Assembly: GCF_016756775.1 (NCBI RefSeq)
Contig: NZ_JAERMU010000014.1
Span: forward strand, 58,842-122,841
DNA: 64,000 nucleotides
Direction: 5' to 3'
Source of the DNA: Dryocola clanedunensis subsp. sulfonylureivorans
GTDB taxonomy: Bacteria; Pseudomonadota; Gammaproteobacteria; Enterobacterales; Enterobacteriaceae
Shown piece by piece: positions 8,756 to 17,054 of this stretch. The translations under genes were made by a program, and so were the position numbers. The notes beneath the pieces are model-generated. The model was not told the origin of the DNA, searched no databases, and saw nothing but the letters and a program-made list of their open reading frames with translations. The first letter of the stretch is position 1; each line of letters begins with the position of its first letter.

Positions 8756-8998
8756 TTATGGCTGTTTGTGGTCTCTTCTGAACAGCGCCCACTCTTCTAT
8801 GCGCTCTCCGTCCGGCAGGGTGCAATAACCAACCTCACCGTTTGCCTCTTTCACGATCTCGAGTTTTCCGCCAATCTTTCCGCAGTACACCGAGGCAGGG
8901 TTAGCCATACCAATTGGTTTCGCTGTTGGGGGTTCATTGTCAGCGGCGCAGGCTGTAAGAAGAGAAGTTAATGCCATCATCATTACTACCTTTTTCAT
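8756..8998 (-). CDS. DUF333 lipoprotein (YoaF-like)
   Basis: 80 residues. The lipobox LTAC puts the lipidated Cys at 17. A DUF333 core follows: IGMANPASVYCGKIGGKLEIV ... GYCTLPDGERIEEWALFRRDH. Two further Cys in that core probably form a disulfide in the periplasm. The domain is found in YoaF and in so-called hemolysin-inhibitor-like proteins; no biochemical function is known. It faces the AriR-like/FumD-like pair tail to tail, in the slot where E. coli carries mdtH. Confidence 0.85.
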   Translation of the reverse strand: MKKVVMMMALTSLLTACAADNEPPTAKPIGMANPASVYCGKIGGKLEIVKEANGEVGYCTLPDGERIEEWALFRRDHKQP

Positions 8999-9299
8999 TT
9001 CTCACCTGTTTAAGAAGCAAATCAATTCAGGACAATTCGAACACAAAATTAACCCAATCTCTGTCTACAAAAAACAGATTAGTCCCAAACGCTTAAGGCC
9101 AAATGTCTTTTAAAAGATTAAAAATATGTTCGAAAGATGCTTTCCACCCGCAGGGAAGGAAAGTGCCGCATCTTGTCATCTGAACTGTTTACCCTCTTTC
9201 TTTTTAAGTTCCTCATATTGTTGTTTTCCTTCCTCCGCCGGGCGCAGGTATAGTAGTAATGGTGGGTTTAAAAATCGTTGGATGTAAGGAGCTGGGGAC
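8999..9299. other. Divergent intergenic region, DUF333 gene and rimJ
   Basis: About 300 bp, AT-rich near the lipoprotein gene. The rimJ start has only a modest SD (GGAGCTGGGG). No gene, terminator or recognised operator was found. Confidence 0.4.
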
Positions 9300-9884
9300 A
9301 TGTTTGGTTATCGCAGTAACGTGCCGAAGGTGCGTTTAACTACCGACAGGCTGGTGGTGCGCCTGGTCTATGACCGTGACGCCTGGCGGCTGGCTGATTA
9401 CTACGCTGAGAACCGCCAGTTTTTGAAACCCTGGGAGCCTGTTCGCGATGACAGCCACTGCTACCCCTCAGGCTGGCAGGCCCGTCTGGGCATGATTGGC
9501 GAGATGCACAAAACCGGCAGTGCTTACTACTTCGCGCTGCTGGATGAAGAAGAAAAAGAGATTCGCGGCGTGGCCAACTTTTCTAATGTGGTGCGCGGCT
9601 CATTCCATGCCTGCTATTTGGGCTATTCGCTGGGCGAAAAATGGCAGGGGCAGGGGCTGATGTTTGAGGCGCTCACCACCGCCATTCGCTATATGCAGCG
9701 TACTCAGCATATCCACCGTATTATGGCGAACTACATGCCCCATAATCAGCGCAGCGGCGACCTGCTGGCGCGCCTGGGTTTTGAAAAAGAGGGCTACGCC
9801 AAAGACTATCTACTTATTGATGGCGTCTGGCGCGATCACGTCCTGACGGCATTAACGTCAAAATTATGGACACCTGGCCGTTGA
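9300..9884 (+). CDS. rimJ: Ribosomal protein S5-alanine N-acetyltransferase RimJ
   Basis: 194 residues, as in E. coli. A GNAT-family acetyltransferase that acetylates the N-terminal Ala of ribosomal protein S5 using acetyl-CoA, and also acts in 30S assembly. The acetyl-CoA binding motif is [14 protein letters not shown] (about 111-124), followed by [27 protein letters not shown]. First gene of the rimJ-yceH-yceM run, with 9 nt to yceH, so one transcript is likely. Confidence 0.96.
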   Translation: MFGYRSNVPKVRLTTDRLVVRLVYDRDAWRLADYYAENRQFLKPWEPVRDDSHCYPSGWQARLGMIGEMHKTGSAYYFALLDEEEKEIRGVANFSNVVRGSFHACYLGYSLGEKWQGQGLMFEALTTAIRYMQRTQHIHRIMANYMPHNQRSGDLLARLGFEKEGYAKDYLLIDGVWRDHVLTALTSKLWTPGR

Positions 9885-9893
9885 GGAAATGAC

Positions 9894-10547
9894 ATGAAGT
9901 ATCAATTAACCGCGACAGAAGCACGTGTTGTGGGCTCTCTGCTGGAAAAGCAGGTTACCACCCCCGAACAGTATCCTATGTCGGTCAATGGCGTGGTTAC
10001 GGCGTGTAATCAGAAAACAAACCGTGAGCCGGTGATGGATCTCAAGGAACACGATGTCCAGGAGACGCTGGACATGCTGGTCAAACGCCATTTTCTGCGT
10101 ACCGTGAGCGGTTTTGGCAACCGGGTGACGAAATATGAGCAGCGGTTCTGTAATTCTGAATTTGGCGATCTGAAGCTCTCCCCGGCGGAAGTTGCCATTG
10201 TCACTACGCTGCTCCTGCGCGGGGCACAGACCCCAGGTGAGCTGCGCAGCCGGGCCGCAAGAATGTTTGAGTTTAGCGATATGGCCCAGGTGGAAAACAT
10301 ACTGGAAACCCTGGCGAGCCGAGAAGATGGCCCCTTTGTGGCTCGTATGCCACGTGAACCGGGCAAGCGCGAAAGCCGCTATATGCACCTGTTCAGCGGC
10401 GAAGTGGAGACTTTGGCTACCGTAGCGGACGCAATGGTTTCAGCGCTTCCTGCCGACGATCTTAACGCGCGGGTAGCACTGCTGGAAGAAGAGGTGACGG
10501 AGCTGAAACAGCGTCTCGACTCATTGCTGGCCCATCCGGGAGATTAA
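9894..10547 (+). CDS. yceH: DUF480 family protein YceH
   Basis: 217 residues, a cytosolic protein made of two winged-helix-like repeats (roughly 1-90 and 95-170; markers [28 protein letters not shown] and [24 protein letters not shown]). The C-terminal helix is predicted to form a coiled coil ([18 protein letters not shown]). DNA binding is plausible from the fold, but no target is known. It sits between rimJ and yceM with only 2 nt to the next gene. Confidence 0.93.
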   Translation: MKYQLTATEARVVGSLLEKQVTTPEQYPMSVNGVVTACNQKTNREPVMDLKEHDVQETLDMLVKRHFLRTVSGFGNRVTKYEQRFCNSEFGDLKLSPAEVAIVTTLLLRGAQTPGELRSRAARMFEFSDMAQVENILETLASREDGPFVARMPREPGKRESRYMHLFSGEVETLATVADAMVSALPADDLNARVALLEEEVTELKQRLDSLLAHPGD

Positions 10548-10549
10548 GC

Positions 10550-11473
10550 ATGCGCAAATTAAAAATAGGCGTGGTAGGGCTGGGCGGTATAGCGCAAAAA
10601 GCCTGGCTGCCGGTGCTGAGCAACGCAGGCGACTGGCAGCTGCAGGGGGCCTTCTCTCCGACAAAAGAGAAAGCGCAAAAAGTGTGCGACGCATACCGTA
10701 TCCCCTATGTTTCTTCTATTGCGGAACTGGCGGCACAATGTGATGCCATATTCGTTCACAGCGCCACCAGCAGCCATTTTGCCGTGGTCAGCGAACTACT
10801 GAACGCGGGCGTTAGCGTCTGCGTGGATAAACCTCTAGCCGAAAGCCTGGCGGATGCGGAGCGCCTGGTAGAACTGGCGGAACGCAAAAAGCGCACGCTG
10901 ATGGTAGGGTTCAACCGCCGTTTTTCGCCGCTTTATCGGGATCTAAAAGAGAAGCTGTCCAGCGGCGCGTCTTTGCGTATGGACAAGCACCGCGCTGATA
11001 GCGTAGGGCCAAACGATCTGCGCTTCACCCTGCTGGATGACTATCTTCACGTGGTGGATACCGCGCTCTGGCTTGCCGGTGGCGAAGCCCAGCTGCAAAG
11101 CGGCACTCTTCTAACCAACGAGCAGGGGCACATGCTTTTTGCCGAGCACCATTTTGCGAAGGAGCATCTGCAAATTACCACCAGTATGCACAGACGTGCG
11201 GGCAGCCAGCGCGAGTGGGTGCAGGCCGTTACTGAGGGTGGGCTGTATGATGTGACGGATATGCGGGAGTGGCGTGAAGAGTGTGGTTCAGGCATCCTCC
11301 ATCGCCCGATTCCCGGCTGGCAGACTACGCTTGAGCAGCGGGGTTTTGCAGGCTGCGCTCGCCACTTCCTCGACTGCGTGGCAAACCAGACGGTGCCCGA
11401 AACGTCAGGCGAGCAGGCGCTGCTGGCGCAGAGGGTTGTCGAAAAGCTCTGGCGCGAGGCAATGAGCGAATAA
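10550..11473 (+). CDS. yceM: Gfo/Idh/MocA family oxidoreductase YceM (MviM)
   Basis: 307 residues. The N-terminal NAD(P)-binding Rossmann motif is GVVGLGGIAQKAWLPVL. The family's 'EKP' signature appears as CVDKPLAESLADAERL. The second domain is the usual alpha/beta oxidoreductase fold. The substrate is unknown. The old name MviM comes from its position before mviN (murJ), not from a virulence function. Separated from murJ by about 220 bp that carry REP palindromes, so murJ probably has its own promoter. Confidence 0.93.
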   Translation: MRKLKIGVVGLGGIAQKAWLPVLSNAGDWQLQGAFSPTKEKAQKVCDAYRIPYVSSIAELAAQCDAIFVHSATSSHFAVVSELLNAGVSVCVDKPLAESLADAERLVELAERKKRTLMVGFNRRFSPLYRDLKEKLSSGASLRMDKHRADSVGPNDLRFTLLDDYLHVVDTALWLAGGEAQLQSGTLLTNEQGHMLFAEHHFAKEHLQITTSMHRRAGSQREWVQAVTEGGLYDVTDMREWREECGSGILHRPIPGWQTTLEQRGFAGCARHFLDCVANQTVPETSGEQALLAQRVVEKLWREAMSE

Positions 11474-11552
11474 GCCTGTAACATCTGAGGGTAGTATTTC
11501 CGCGATGTACAGGTAGACTACGCCGCTGGATTTGACGAAAAGGCGTTCTGGC

Positions 11553-11624
11553 AGGTCGGGTCAGCGAAGCGTCACCCGACAAATTATGCCATACGGTGGA
11601 TGGCGCGTTGCTTATTCACCCTAC
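11553..11624. repeat. REP/BIME element, locus 1
   Basis: Two convergent palindromes between yceM and murJ. The first is GTCGGGTCAGCGAAGC with its complement GTCACCCGAC. The second is GGTGGATGGCGC ... TTATTCACCCTAC. They belong to the same family as the copies near 13239, 13802, 30485, 43623, 52306 and 63776. Confidence 0.75.
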
Positions 11625-11692
11625 AACTTGAGTTTGTCATCCGTCTAAACGCCTGCGCCGCAGGCGTTGATGTTTGTGGAACCGAATAACAA

Positions 11693-13228
11693 ATGAATCT
11701 TTTAAAATCGCTGGCTGCCGTCAGCTCGATGACCATGTTTTCACGCGTGCTTGGCTTTGCACGTGATGCCATTGTGGCAAGGGTGTTTGGGGCAGGGATG
11801 GCGACGGATGCCTTTTTCGTGGCTTTCAAGTTACCGAATTTGTTGCGTCGTATTTTTGCTGAAGGGGCCTTCTCTCAGGCGTTTGTCCCTATTCTGGCCG
11901 AATACAAAAGCAAGCAAGGCGAAGACGCTACCCGCGTGTTTGTCTCTTACGTCTCGGGCCTGCTGACGCTGGCGCTGGCGGTTGTTACCGTGCTGGGGAT
12001 GATTGCCGCGCCGTGGGTGATTCTGGTGACCGCGCCGGGCTTTGCCGACACCGCGGACAAATTCACCCTCACGACCAATCTGCTGCGGGTCACTTTCCCC
12101 TATATCATGCTGATTTCGCTGGCGTCGCTGGCCGGGGCAATACTCAATACCTGGAACCGTTTTTCTGTGCCGGCCTTTGCGCCTACGTTCCTCAACCTCA
12201 GTATGATTGGCTTCGCGCTGTTTGCCGCCCCCCATTTCCATCCGCCGATTATGGCGCTTGCCTGGGCGGTGACCGTCGGAGGCGTTTTGCAGCTTGCCTA
12301 TCAGCTGCCGCACCTGAAAAAAATCGGCATGCTGGTGCTGCCGCGCATCAACCTGAAAGACGCGGGCGCGACGCGCGTCATCAAGCAGATGGGGCCAGCT
12401 ATTCTGGGCGTCTCCGTCAGCCAGATCTCCCTCATCATCAACACGATTTTTGCCTCGTTTCTGGTTTCCGGCTCGGTTTCCTGGATGTATTATGCCGACC
12501 GCCTGATGGAGTTTCCTTCCGGCGTGCTGGGCGTGGCGCTGGGGACTATCCTGCTGCCTTCCCTGGCGAAGAGCTTTGCCAGCGGCAACCACGACGAATA
12601 TTCGCGTCTGATGGACTGGGGTCTGCGTCTGTGCTTCCTGCTGGCGCTGCCCAGCGCCGTGGCGCTGGGTATTCTTGCCAAACCGCTGACCGTCTCGCTG
12701 TTCCAGTACGGCAAATTCACGGCTTTTGACGCGGCGATGACGCAGCGCGCGCTGGTTGCCTATTCCGTGGGGCTGATGGGACTTATCGTTGTGAAAGTGC
12801 TGGCACCGGGGTTCTACTCCCGCCAGGACATTAAAACGCCGGTTAAAATTGCTATTGTGACGCTGATCCTCACCCAGCTGATGAACCTGGCGTTTATCGG
12901 GCCGCTTAAGCACGCGGGCCTGTCGCTGTCGATTGGTCTGGCCGCCTGCATCAACGCCAGCCTGCTGTACTGGCAGCTGCGTAAACAAGATATCTTCCAG
13001 CCTCAGCCTGGCTGGGCTGCCTTCCTGTGGCGTCTGTTTGCCGCGGTTATCGTGATGTCTGCCGTATTGTTAGGTATTATGCACATCATGCCGGCCTGGG
13101 ATGTCGGCAATATGGCTTATCGTCTGGTACGCCTGATGGCCGTTGTGGTTGCCGGTATTGCGGCCTACTTCGGTACGCTGATGGTGCTGGGCTTTAAAGT
13201 GAAAGATTTCGCACGGCGAACGCAGTAA
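11693..13228 (+). CDS. murJ: Lipid II flippase MurJ (MviN)
   Basis: 511 residues, MOP-superfamily exporter with about 14 transmembrane helices. It flips undecaprenyl-PP-linked peptidoglycan precursor (lipid II) across the inner membrane and is essential. Residues of the E. coli central cavity are preserved: Arg18, Arg24, Asp39, Arg52 and Arg53 ([26 protein letters not shown]). The helical hallmark [20 protein letters not shown] is also present. The start [15 protein letters not shown] is the family one. Flanked on both sides by REP palindromes. Confidence 0.97.
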   Translation: MNLLKSLAAVSSMTMFSRVLGFARDAIVARVFGAGMATDAFFVAFKLPNLLRRIFAEGAFSQAFVPILAEYKSKQGEDATRVFVSYVSGLLTLALAVVTVLGMIAAPWVILVTAPGFADTADKFTLTTNLLRVTFPYIMLISLASLAGAILNTWNRFSVPAFAPTFLNLSMIGFALFAAPHFHPPIMALAWAVTVGGVLQLAYQLPHLKKIGMLVLPRINLKDAGATRVIKQMGPAILGVSVSQISLIINTIFASFLVSGSVSWMYYADRLMEFPSGVLGVALGTILLPSLAKSFASGNHDEYSRLMDWGLRLCFLLALPSAVALGILAKPLTVSLFQYGKFTAFDAAMTQRALVAYSVGLMGLIVVKVLAPGFYSRQDIKTPVKIAIVTLILTQLMNLAFIGPLKHAGLSLSIGLAACINASLLYWQLRKQDIFQPQPGWAAFLWRLFAAVIVMSAVLLGIMHIMPAWDVGNMAYRLVRLMAVVVAGIAAYFGTLMVLGFKVKDFARRTQ

Positions 13229-13238
13229 CTTTTCGTGT

Positions 13239-13269
13239 GGTGGATGACGCCTGCGCGTATCCACCCTAC
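13239..13269. repeat. REP element, locus 2
   Basis: GGTGGATGACGCC...GCGTATCCACCCTACT palindrome, 10 bp after the murJ stop. Confidence 0.75.
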
Positions 13270-13308
13270 TATTTTTGTATGTTGAATTTTTAATTAGGTA
13301 ACAGAGCT

Positions 13309-13794
13309 ATGAACGGGACAATCACAACCTGGTTTGAAGAAAAGGGTTTTGGTTTTATCAAAGATGAAAACGGCGATAACCGTTACTTTCACGTCATCAA
13401 AGTCGCTAACCCAGAACTGATAAAGAAAGATGCGGCGGTGACCTTTGAGCCAACCACCAACAACAAAGGTCTGTCAGCTTTTGCGGTCAAGGTTGAGCCG
13501 GACAGCAAATACATTTTTATTGCCGGTGAGCGCATCAAGATTACGGCCATTAAATCTTTCCTGGTCTACAGCGAAGAAGTGCCGGCGGATTCAAAAATTG
13601 ATAAAGAAAAGACGGTGCTTTCCGTAGGCCTGCTGATGAACAGCATTCGTCCGAAGGAAGAAAAGAAAGAAGGGCAGATGCGTACGCTGAAAAAGCTGGC
13701 GATCACCACTTTCCAGAACAGCACGCTGATTTTCTCAGAAGATGAGATTGATGTGGATGCGACGATGAAAATTCTGAAGGCGCTGCCACGGTAG
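13309..13794 (+). CDS. Cold-shock-domain protein with uncharacterised C-terminal domain
   Basis: 161 residues. Residues 1-63 form a short cold-shock OB fold: GTITTWFEEKGFGFIKDENGDNRYFHV carries RNP1-like KGFGFI and RNP2-like RYFHV, so single-stranded nucleic-acid binding is expected. Residues 67-161 are not a second cold-shock domain: YIFIAGERIKITAIKSFLVYSEE, then a charged linker, then LAITTFQNSTLIFSEDEIDVDATMKILKALP. Alternating strands and a final amphipathic helix suggest a small beta-barrel, perhaps PH-like (inference). It is not part of the E. coli K-12 gene order here. It stands alone between two REP loci, next to the flagellar cluster. SD AGGTAACAG is weak to moderate. Confidence 0.75.
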   Translation: MNGTITTWFEEKGFGFIKDENGDNRYFHVIKVANPELIKKDAAVTFEPTTNNKGLSAFAVKVEPDSKYIFIAGERIKITAIKSFLVYSEEVPADSKIDKEKTVLSVGLLMNSIRPKEEKKEGQMRTLKKLAITTFQNSTLIFSEDEIDVDATMKILKALPR

Positions 13795-13801
13795 TCATAG
13801 C

Positions 13802-13880
13802 GGTGGATGGCGCTTGCGCTTATCCACCCTATTTATACTGACATAGAGCGTAGGTCGAATAAGCGTGAGCGCCATCAGAC
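13802..13880. repeat. REP/BIME element, locus 3
   Basis: Two palindromes: GGTGGATGGCGCTTGCGC..TATCCACCCT (13802-13830) and GTAGGTCGAATAAGCG..GCGCCATCAGAC (13850-13880). They lie between convergent genes (cold-shock-domain gene and flgN). Confidence 0.78.
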
Positions 13881-13890
13881 AACTAACTAC

Positions 13891-14316
13891 CTAAATCGTA
13901 ATTTTTTTATTTCCGCCGCGATTCACCGTCGTGGCTTGTCCATCTGCCCCGTAAAACTTGGGTTCCTGGTGCGGCTTCAGCACCGCTAATGTCTGCTCAT
14001 TACGCGTCAACTGATCTTCTAATAGCCAGCCGTTGTGTTGGTTAATATCGCGCAAATGCTGGGTTTTCTGGGTAATTGTCTGCCAGCGCTGGCTGACGTC
14101 CGAGCTTGCCTGCGCGTCAGGTTTTTGCTCGGCCCGCCGCTGCTGTTCAAGATAATCCAGTGTCGCCAGCAGCGAGCTTTTATCTTCGGTGATCCGCTGC
14201 AGCGCGCTGCCATTAATCTGGCCTGCAGAAAGCTGCTGCTGCTCAGCGTCCATCACCTCTTTGAGTGAGTTGAGCACCGCGGTCATTTGGTCTAACACTT
14301 CTAACAGACGACTCAT
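13891..14316 (-). CDS. flgN: Flagellar chaperone FlgN
   Basis: 141 residues, helical export chaperone for the hook-filament junction proteins FlgK and FlgL. It keeps them soluble and delivers them to the type III export gate. Conserved stretches: MSRLLEVLDQMTAVLNSLKEVMDAEQQQL and LLATLDYLEQ, then NQHNGWLLEDQL. The start MSRLLE matches E. coli; 11 further codons are open upstream but overlap the end of flgM. It follows flgM by 4 nt and is transcribed with it. Confidence 0.95.
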   Translation of the reverse strand: MSRLLEVLDQMTAVLNSLKEVMDAEQQQLSAGQINGSALQRITEDKSSLLATLDYLEQQRRAEQKPDAQASSDVSQRWQTITQKTQHLRDINQHNGWLLEDQLTRNEQTLAVLKPHQEPKFYGADGQATTVNRGGNKKITI

Positions 14317-14320
14317 GCAA

Positions 14321-14614
14321 TTAGTTACTCTGTAAGTAGCTTTGGGCATCCTGGATCAGCGCATCGGCGATTTTGCCAGTATCCATCTTTAATTCACCAT
14401 TACGAATAGCCGTTTTCAGTGATTCAACACGTTCCATGTTGATATCACCGCTGTCAGGCTGCATCAGCTTTGACTGCGCATCGCTTAAGGTGACGCTTGT
14501 GCTGTTGGTCGTAGGGCTTTTCTGCAGACGAGTTTTTTGCGTCTGGGCTTCGGTTGTTTCACGCTGCTGTACGGTGCTAACAGGCTTTAAGGGAGAAGTA
14601 CGGTCAATGCTCAT
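14321..14614 (-). CDS. flgM: Anti-sigma-28 factor FlgM
   Basis: 97 residues, as in E. coli and Salmonella. FlgM holds FliA (sigma-28) inactive until the hook-basal body is finished, and then is itself exported. The disordered N-terminal half ([19 protein letters not shown]) carries the export signal. The C-terminal half with [13 protein letters not shown] and [28 protein letters not shown] contains the sigma-28-binding helices. A near-perfect sigma-28 promoter lies upstream (14677-14703), giving the usual autoregulatory loop. Read-through from flgA is also expected. Confidence 0.97.
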   Translation of the reverse strand: MSIDRTSPLKPVSTVQQRETTEAQTQKTRLQKSPTTNSTSVTLSDAQSKLMQPDSGDINMERVESLKTAIRNGELKMDTGKIADALIQDAQSYLQSN

Positions 14615-14676
14615 TATGTTTTCCTCATCGAGGGTGAGCTCACGGTGGCGAGCCAGTCAATTTTGTCGTTAACTAT

Positions 14677-14703
14677 TTATCGGCAGTGGCCACTGAATCT
14701 TTA
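14677..14703 (-). promoter_or_regulatory. Sigma-28 (class 3) promoter of flgMN
   Basis: On the minus strand: TAAAGATT, 11 bp, GCCGATAA. The -10 is an exact match and the -35 differs at one base from the FliA consensus TAAAGTTT-N11-GCCGATAA. Confidence 0.9.
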
Positions 14704-14709
14704 TTAAGA

Positions 14710-15372
14710 TTATAGATTAATCAGAATATTCCCATCAGCGTCTACCGTACCGTTAACAATCTGGCCTGAGGCCATTCGTACGCGAACATTTTGCGCCACC
14801 GCGGCGTTATTTAAAACCTTTCCCTGGCTGTTAATACTGAACCCTGCGCCTGATGCAACAACCTGCACTTGCTGGCCTGCTTTGACCCGCCAGCTCTGAC
14901 GTACCATCGACAGCATAATCGGCTGGCCTGGTGAGATATCCCTGAGCGTCGTGGCGTTTGTCGCCTGCTTCAAATCGATCATGGCGCGAGGCGGCAGACG
15001 ATCCAGCCGCCCGTATTTCATGGTGACATTACTGGCAGTCAGCGTCGTCCCTCGGGGGAGCCGCTGGGCGGCAACAACGTACTTACCGCTGGCTGCGACC
15101 GCGACCTGGATATAACGCTTACTGTTGCCGCAGCGCACCATCACGCTAAGGTTGCCCCACATGCGGCCGTTATTGGGCAGCGCGAACTCCGGCTGCGGAC
15201 AATCAGGCAGCTGTGCCGTGGGGGTTTTCACCGTGACGGACACCTTTTCACTGACGCCCGCCAGGCGCTGTTGAAAAAACTGGGTCAACGGAGCATCAAG
15301 CTGGCTCGCGTTGGCACAGGCCATCCCCAGCAGTGCCGCGGCTCCTGTCCACACTTTCAGTCTTTTCATCAT
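14710..15372 (-). CDS. flgA: Flagellar P-ring assembly chaperone FlgA
   Basis: 220 residues. A signal peptide (MKRLKVWTGAAALLGMACANA) directs it to the periplasm, where it helps FlgI polymerise into the P ring around the rod. The C-terminal SAF-type domain is well conserved: ARGTTLTASNVT-like, LRDISPGQPI, WRVKAGQQVQVVASGAGFS and the terminal VDADGNILINL. Two adjacent ATGs are possible starts; the second is at 15369, 7 nt from the SD AGGAG. Divergent from flgB, with a shared 150-bp control region expected to hold FlhDC sites. Confidence 0.94.
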   Translation of the reverse strand: MMKRLKVWTGAAALLGMACANASQLDAPLTQFFQQRLAGVSEKVSVTVKTPTAQLPDCPQPEFALPNNGRMWGNLSVMVRCGNSKRYIQVAVAASGKYVVAAQRLPRGTTLTASNVTMKYGRLDRLPPRAMIDLKQATNATTLRDISPGQPIMLSMVRQSWRVKAGQQVQVVASGAGFSINSQGKVLNNAAVAQNVRVRMASGQIVNGTVDADGNILINL

Positions 15373-15521
15373 GCCTCTCCTTGTTCAGGTTGCTGCGATT
15401 CTACCCGTAGGTGAAATTGATCAAGGCGACAAATAGCGATGCATTTTGTGCTTATTCCGTCGATAACGCACGCGTAAGGGGCCGTAAGCTGTCAGACAAA
15501 TCCTAATTATGCGGAGGGAAC

Positions 15522-15935
15522 ATGCTCGACAAACTGGATGCCGCGCTGAGATTTCAGCAAGAAGCGCTTAATTTGCGTGCTCAGCGTCAGGAGATTCTGG
15601 CAGCCAATATCGCTAACGCCGATACCCCAGGGTATCAGGCACGTGATATCGATTTTTCCAGTGAAATGAAGAAAGTGATGGAACGCGGGCGCGCAGAAGG
15701 CACAGGCGTATCGCTTGCTTTGACCTCTGCTCGCCATATTCCGGCGCAAACACAAAGTGTTCCGCAGCTGGATCTTCTTTACCGTGTTCCTGACCAACCC
15801 GCACTCGACGGTAACACCGTTGATATGGACCGCGAACGTACGCAGTTTGCGGATAACAGCCTGAAGTACCAATCCGACCTGACGGTGCTGAGTGGGCAAA
15901 TCAAAGGCATGATGTCCGTGCTGCAGGGAGGCTAA
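15522..15935 (+). CDS. flgB: Flagellar basal-body rod protein FlgB
   Basis: 137 residues, a proximal rod subunit. The rod-protein signature is [21 protein letters not shown] (about 26-46), and the amphipathic C-terminal helix ends [20 protein letters not shown]. Strong SD GCGGAGGGA. It is the first gene of the FlhDC-dependent class 2 operon flgBCDEFGHIJ, with 3 nt to flgC. Confidence 0.97.
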   Translation: MLDKLDAALRFQQEALNLRAQRQEILAANIANADTPGYQARDIDFSSEMKKVMERGRAEGTGVSLALTSARHIPAQTQSVPQLDLLYRVPDQPALDGNTVDMDRERTQFADNSLKYQSDLTVLSGQIKGMMSVLQGG

Positions 15936-15938
15936 CCC

Positions 15939-16343
15939 ATGGCGTTACTGAACATTTTTGATATTGCCGGTTCGGCAATGACCGCACAGTCCCAGCGCCT
16001 GAACGTGGCCGCCAGTAACCTGGCCAACGCCGACAGCGTAACCGGGCCGGATGGTCAGCCTTACCGTGCAAAGCAGGTCGTCTTTCAGGTCAATGCTGCA
16101 CCTGGCGCGCAAACTGGCGGCGTGAGGGTCAGTGAAGTTGTGGAAAGCAAAGACCCGGACAAACTGGTGTATCAGCCAGGCAACCCGATGGCTGACGCTA
16201 AAGGCTATGTGAAGATGCCTAACGTCGATGTGGTAGGGGAGATGGTGAACAGTATGTCCGCCTCGCGCAGCTATCAGGCCAACGTGGAAGTGCTCAACAC
16301 CGTGAAAAGCATGATGCTAAAAACCCTGACGCTCGGACAATAA
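15939..16343 (+). CDS. flgC: Flagellar basal-body rod protein FlgC
   Basis: 134 residues, proximal rod subunit exported by the flagellar type III system. The rod/hook signature [14 protein letters not shown] is near the N-terminus. The C-terminal helix carries [24 protein letters not shown], the coiled-coil element by which rod and hook subunits pack. SD GGAGG overlaps the end of flgB. Confidence 0.97.
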   Translation: MALLNIFDIAGSAMTAQSQRLNVAASNLANADSVTGPDGQPYRAKQVVFQVNAAPGAQTGGVRVSEVVESKDPDKLVYQPGNPMADAKGYVKMPNVDVVGEMVNSMSASRSYQANVEVLNTVKSMMLKTLTLGQ

Positions 16344-16354
16344 AGGAGTAATGC

Positions 16355-17026
16355 ATGTCTCTATCCGTAAATGTTAACGATACAACGGCTGCTGCCAGCA
16401 CTACCGGCACCGGCAGCCTCACTGGCAGTAGTGCAGCGGACCTGCAGGGAAGCTTTCTGACCCTGCTGGTGGCGCAGCTGCAAAACCAGGATCCTACCAA
16501 CCCGATGCAGAACAACGAACTGACTACGCAGCTTGCGCAGATCAGTACGGTGAGCGGCATCGAAAAACTGAACACTACCCTTGGTTCGGTATCCGGTCAG
16601 ATCAGTAATAACCAGCAGATGCAGGCCAGCACGTTGATTGGTCACGGCGTCATGATCCCTGGCACCAAAATTCTTTCCGGCAGCGAAGCCACAACGCCGT
16701 TTGGCGTGGAGCTTGAGCAGGCCGCAGATAAAGTAACGGCTACGATTTCAGACAGCAGCGGCAAAATCGTTCGCACCATTGATATCGGTGCGCTTTCCGC
16801 TGGTGTGCACACCTTTACCTGGGATGGCAGCATGACGGACGGTACCACCGCACCGGATGGCGCGTACAACGTAGCAATCAGCGCCAGCAGCGGCAGTACG
16901 CAGCTGGTCGCGCAGCCGCTTAATTTTGCCATGGTCAACGGTGTCACGCTCAGCAATGGTACAACCGCATTAGACCTCGGCACTTACGGCACAACCACCC
17001 TCGACGAAATCCGGCAGATCATTTAA
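16355..17026 (+). CDS. flgD: Flagellar hook cap / assembly protein FlgD
   Basis: 223 residues. It forms the temporary cap that allows FlgE hook subunits to polymerise and is displaced by FlgK. The N-terminal signature is DLQGSFLTLLVAQLQNQDPTNPM QNNELT (about 29-57), with an Ile/Gln-rich helix after it. The C-terminal half has Ig-like folds (FTWDGSMTDGTTAPDGAYNVAISA). SD AAAGGAG about 6 nt upstream. Confidence 0.96.
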   Translation: MSLSVNVNDTTAAASTTGTGSLTGSSAADLQGSFLTLLVAQLQNQDPTNPMQNNELTTQLAQISTVSGIEKLNTTLGSVSGQISNNQQMQASTLIGHGVMIPGTKILSGSEATTPFGVELEQAADKVTATISDSSGKIVRTIDIGALSAGVHTFTWDGSMTDGTTAPDGAYNVAISASSGSTQLVAQPLNFAMVNGVTLSNGTTALDLGTYGTTTLDEIRQII

Positions 17027-17054
17027 GCCTTCAATCTATTACAAGGAGTAAGAT

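Noticed and set aside
8711..8971. An 86-codon open frame on plus, opposite the DUF333 lipoprotein
   Set aside because: The lipoprotein on minus has a lipobox and a recognised domain; the plus frame has none.
11831..12988. A 385-codon open frame opposite murJ
   Set aside because: Very rich in Arg, Gln and His from antisense reading of a hydrophobic protein; murJ is certain.
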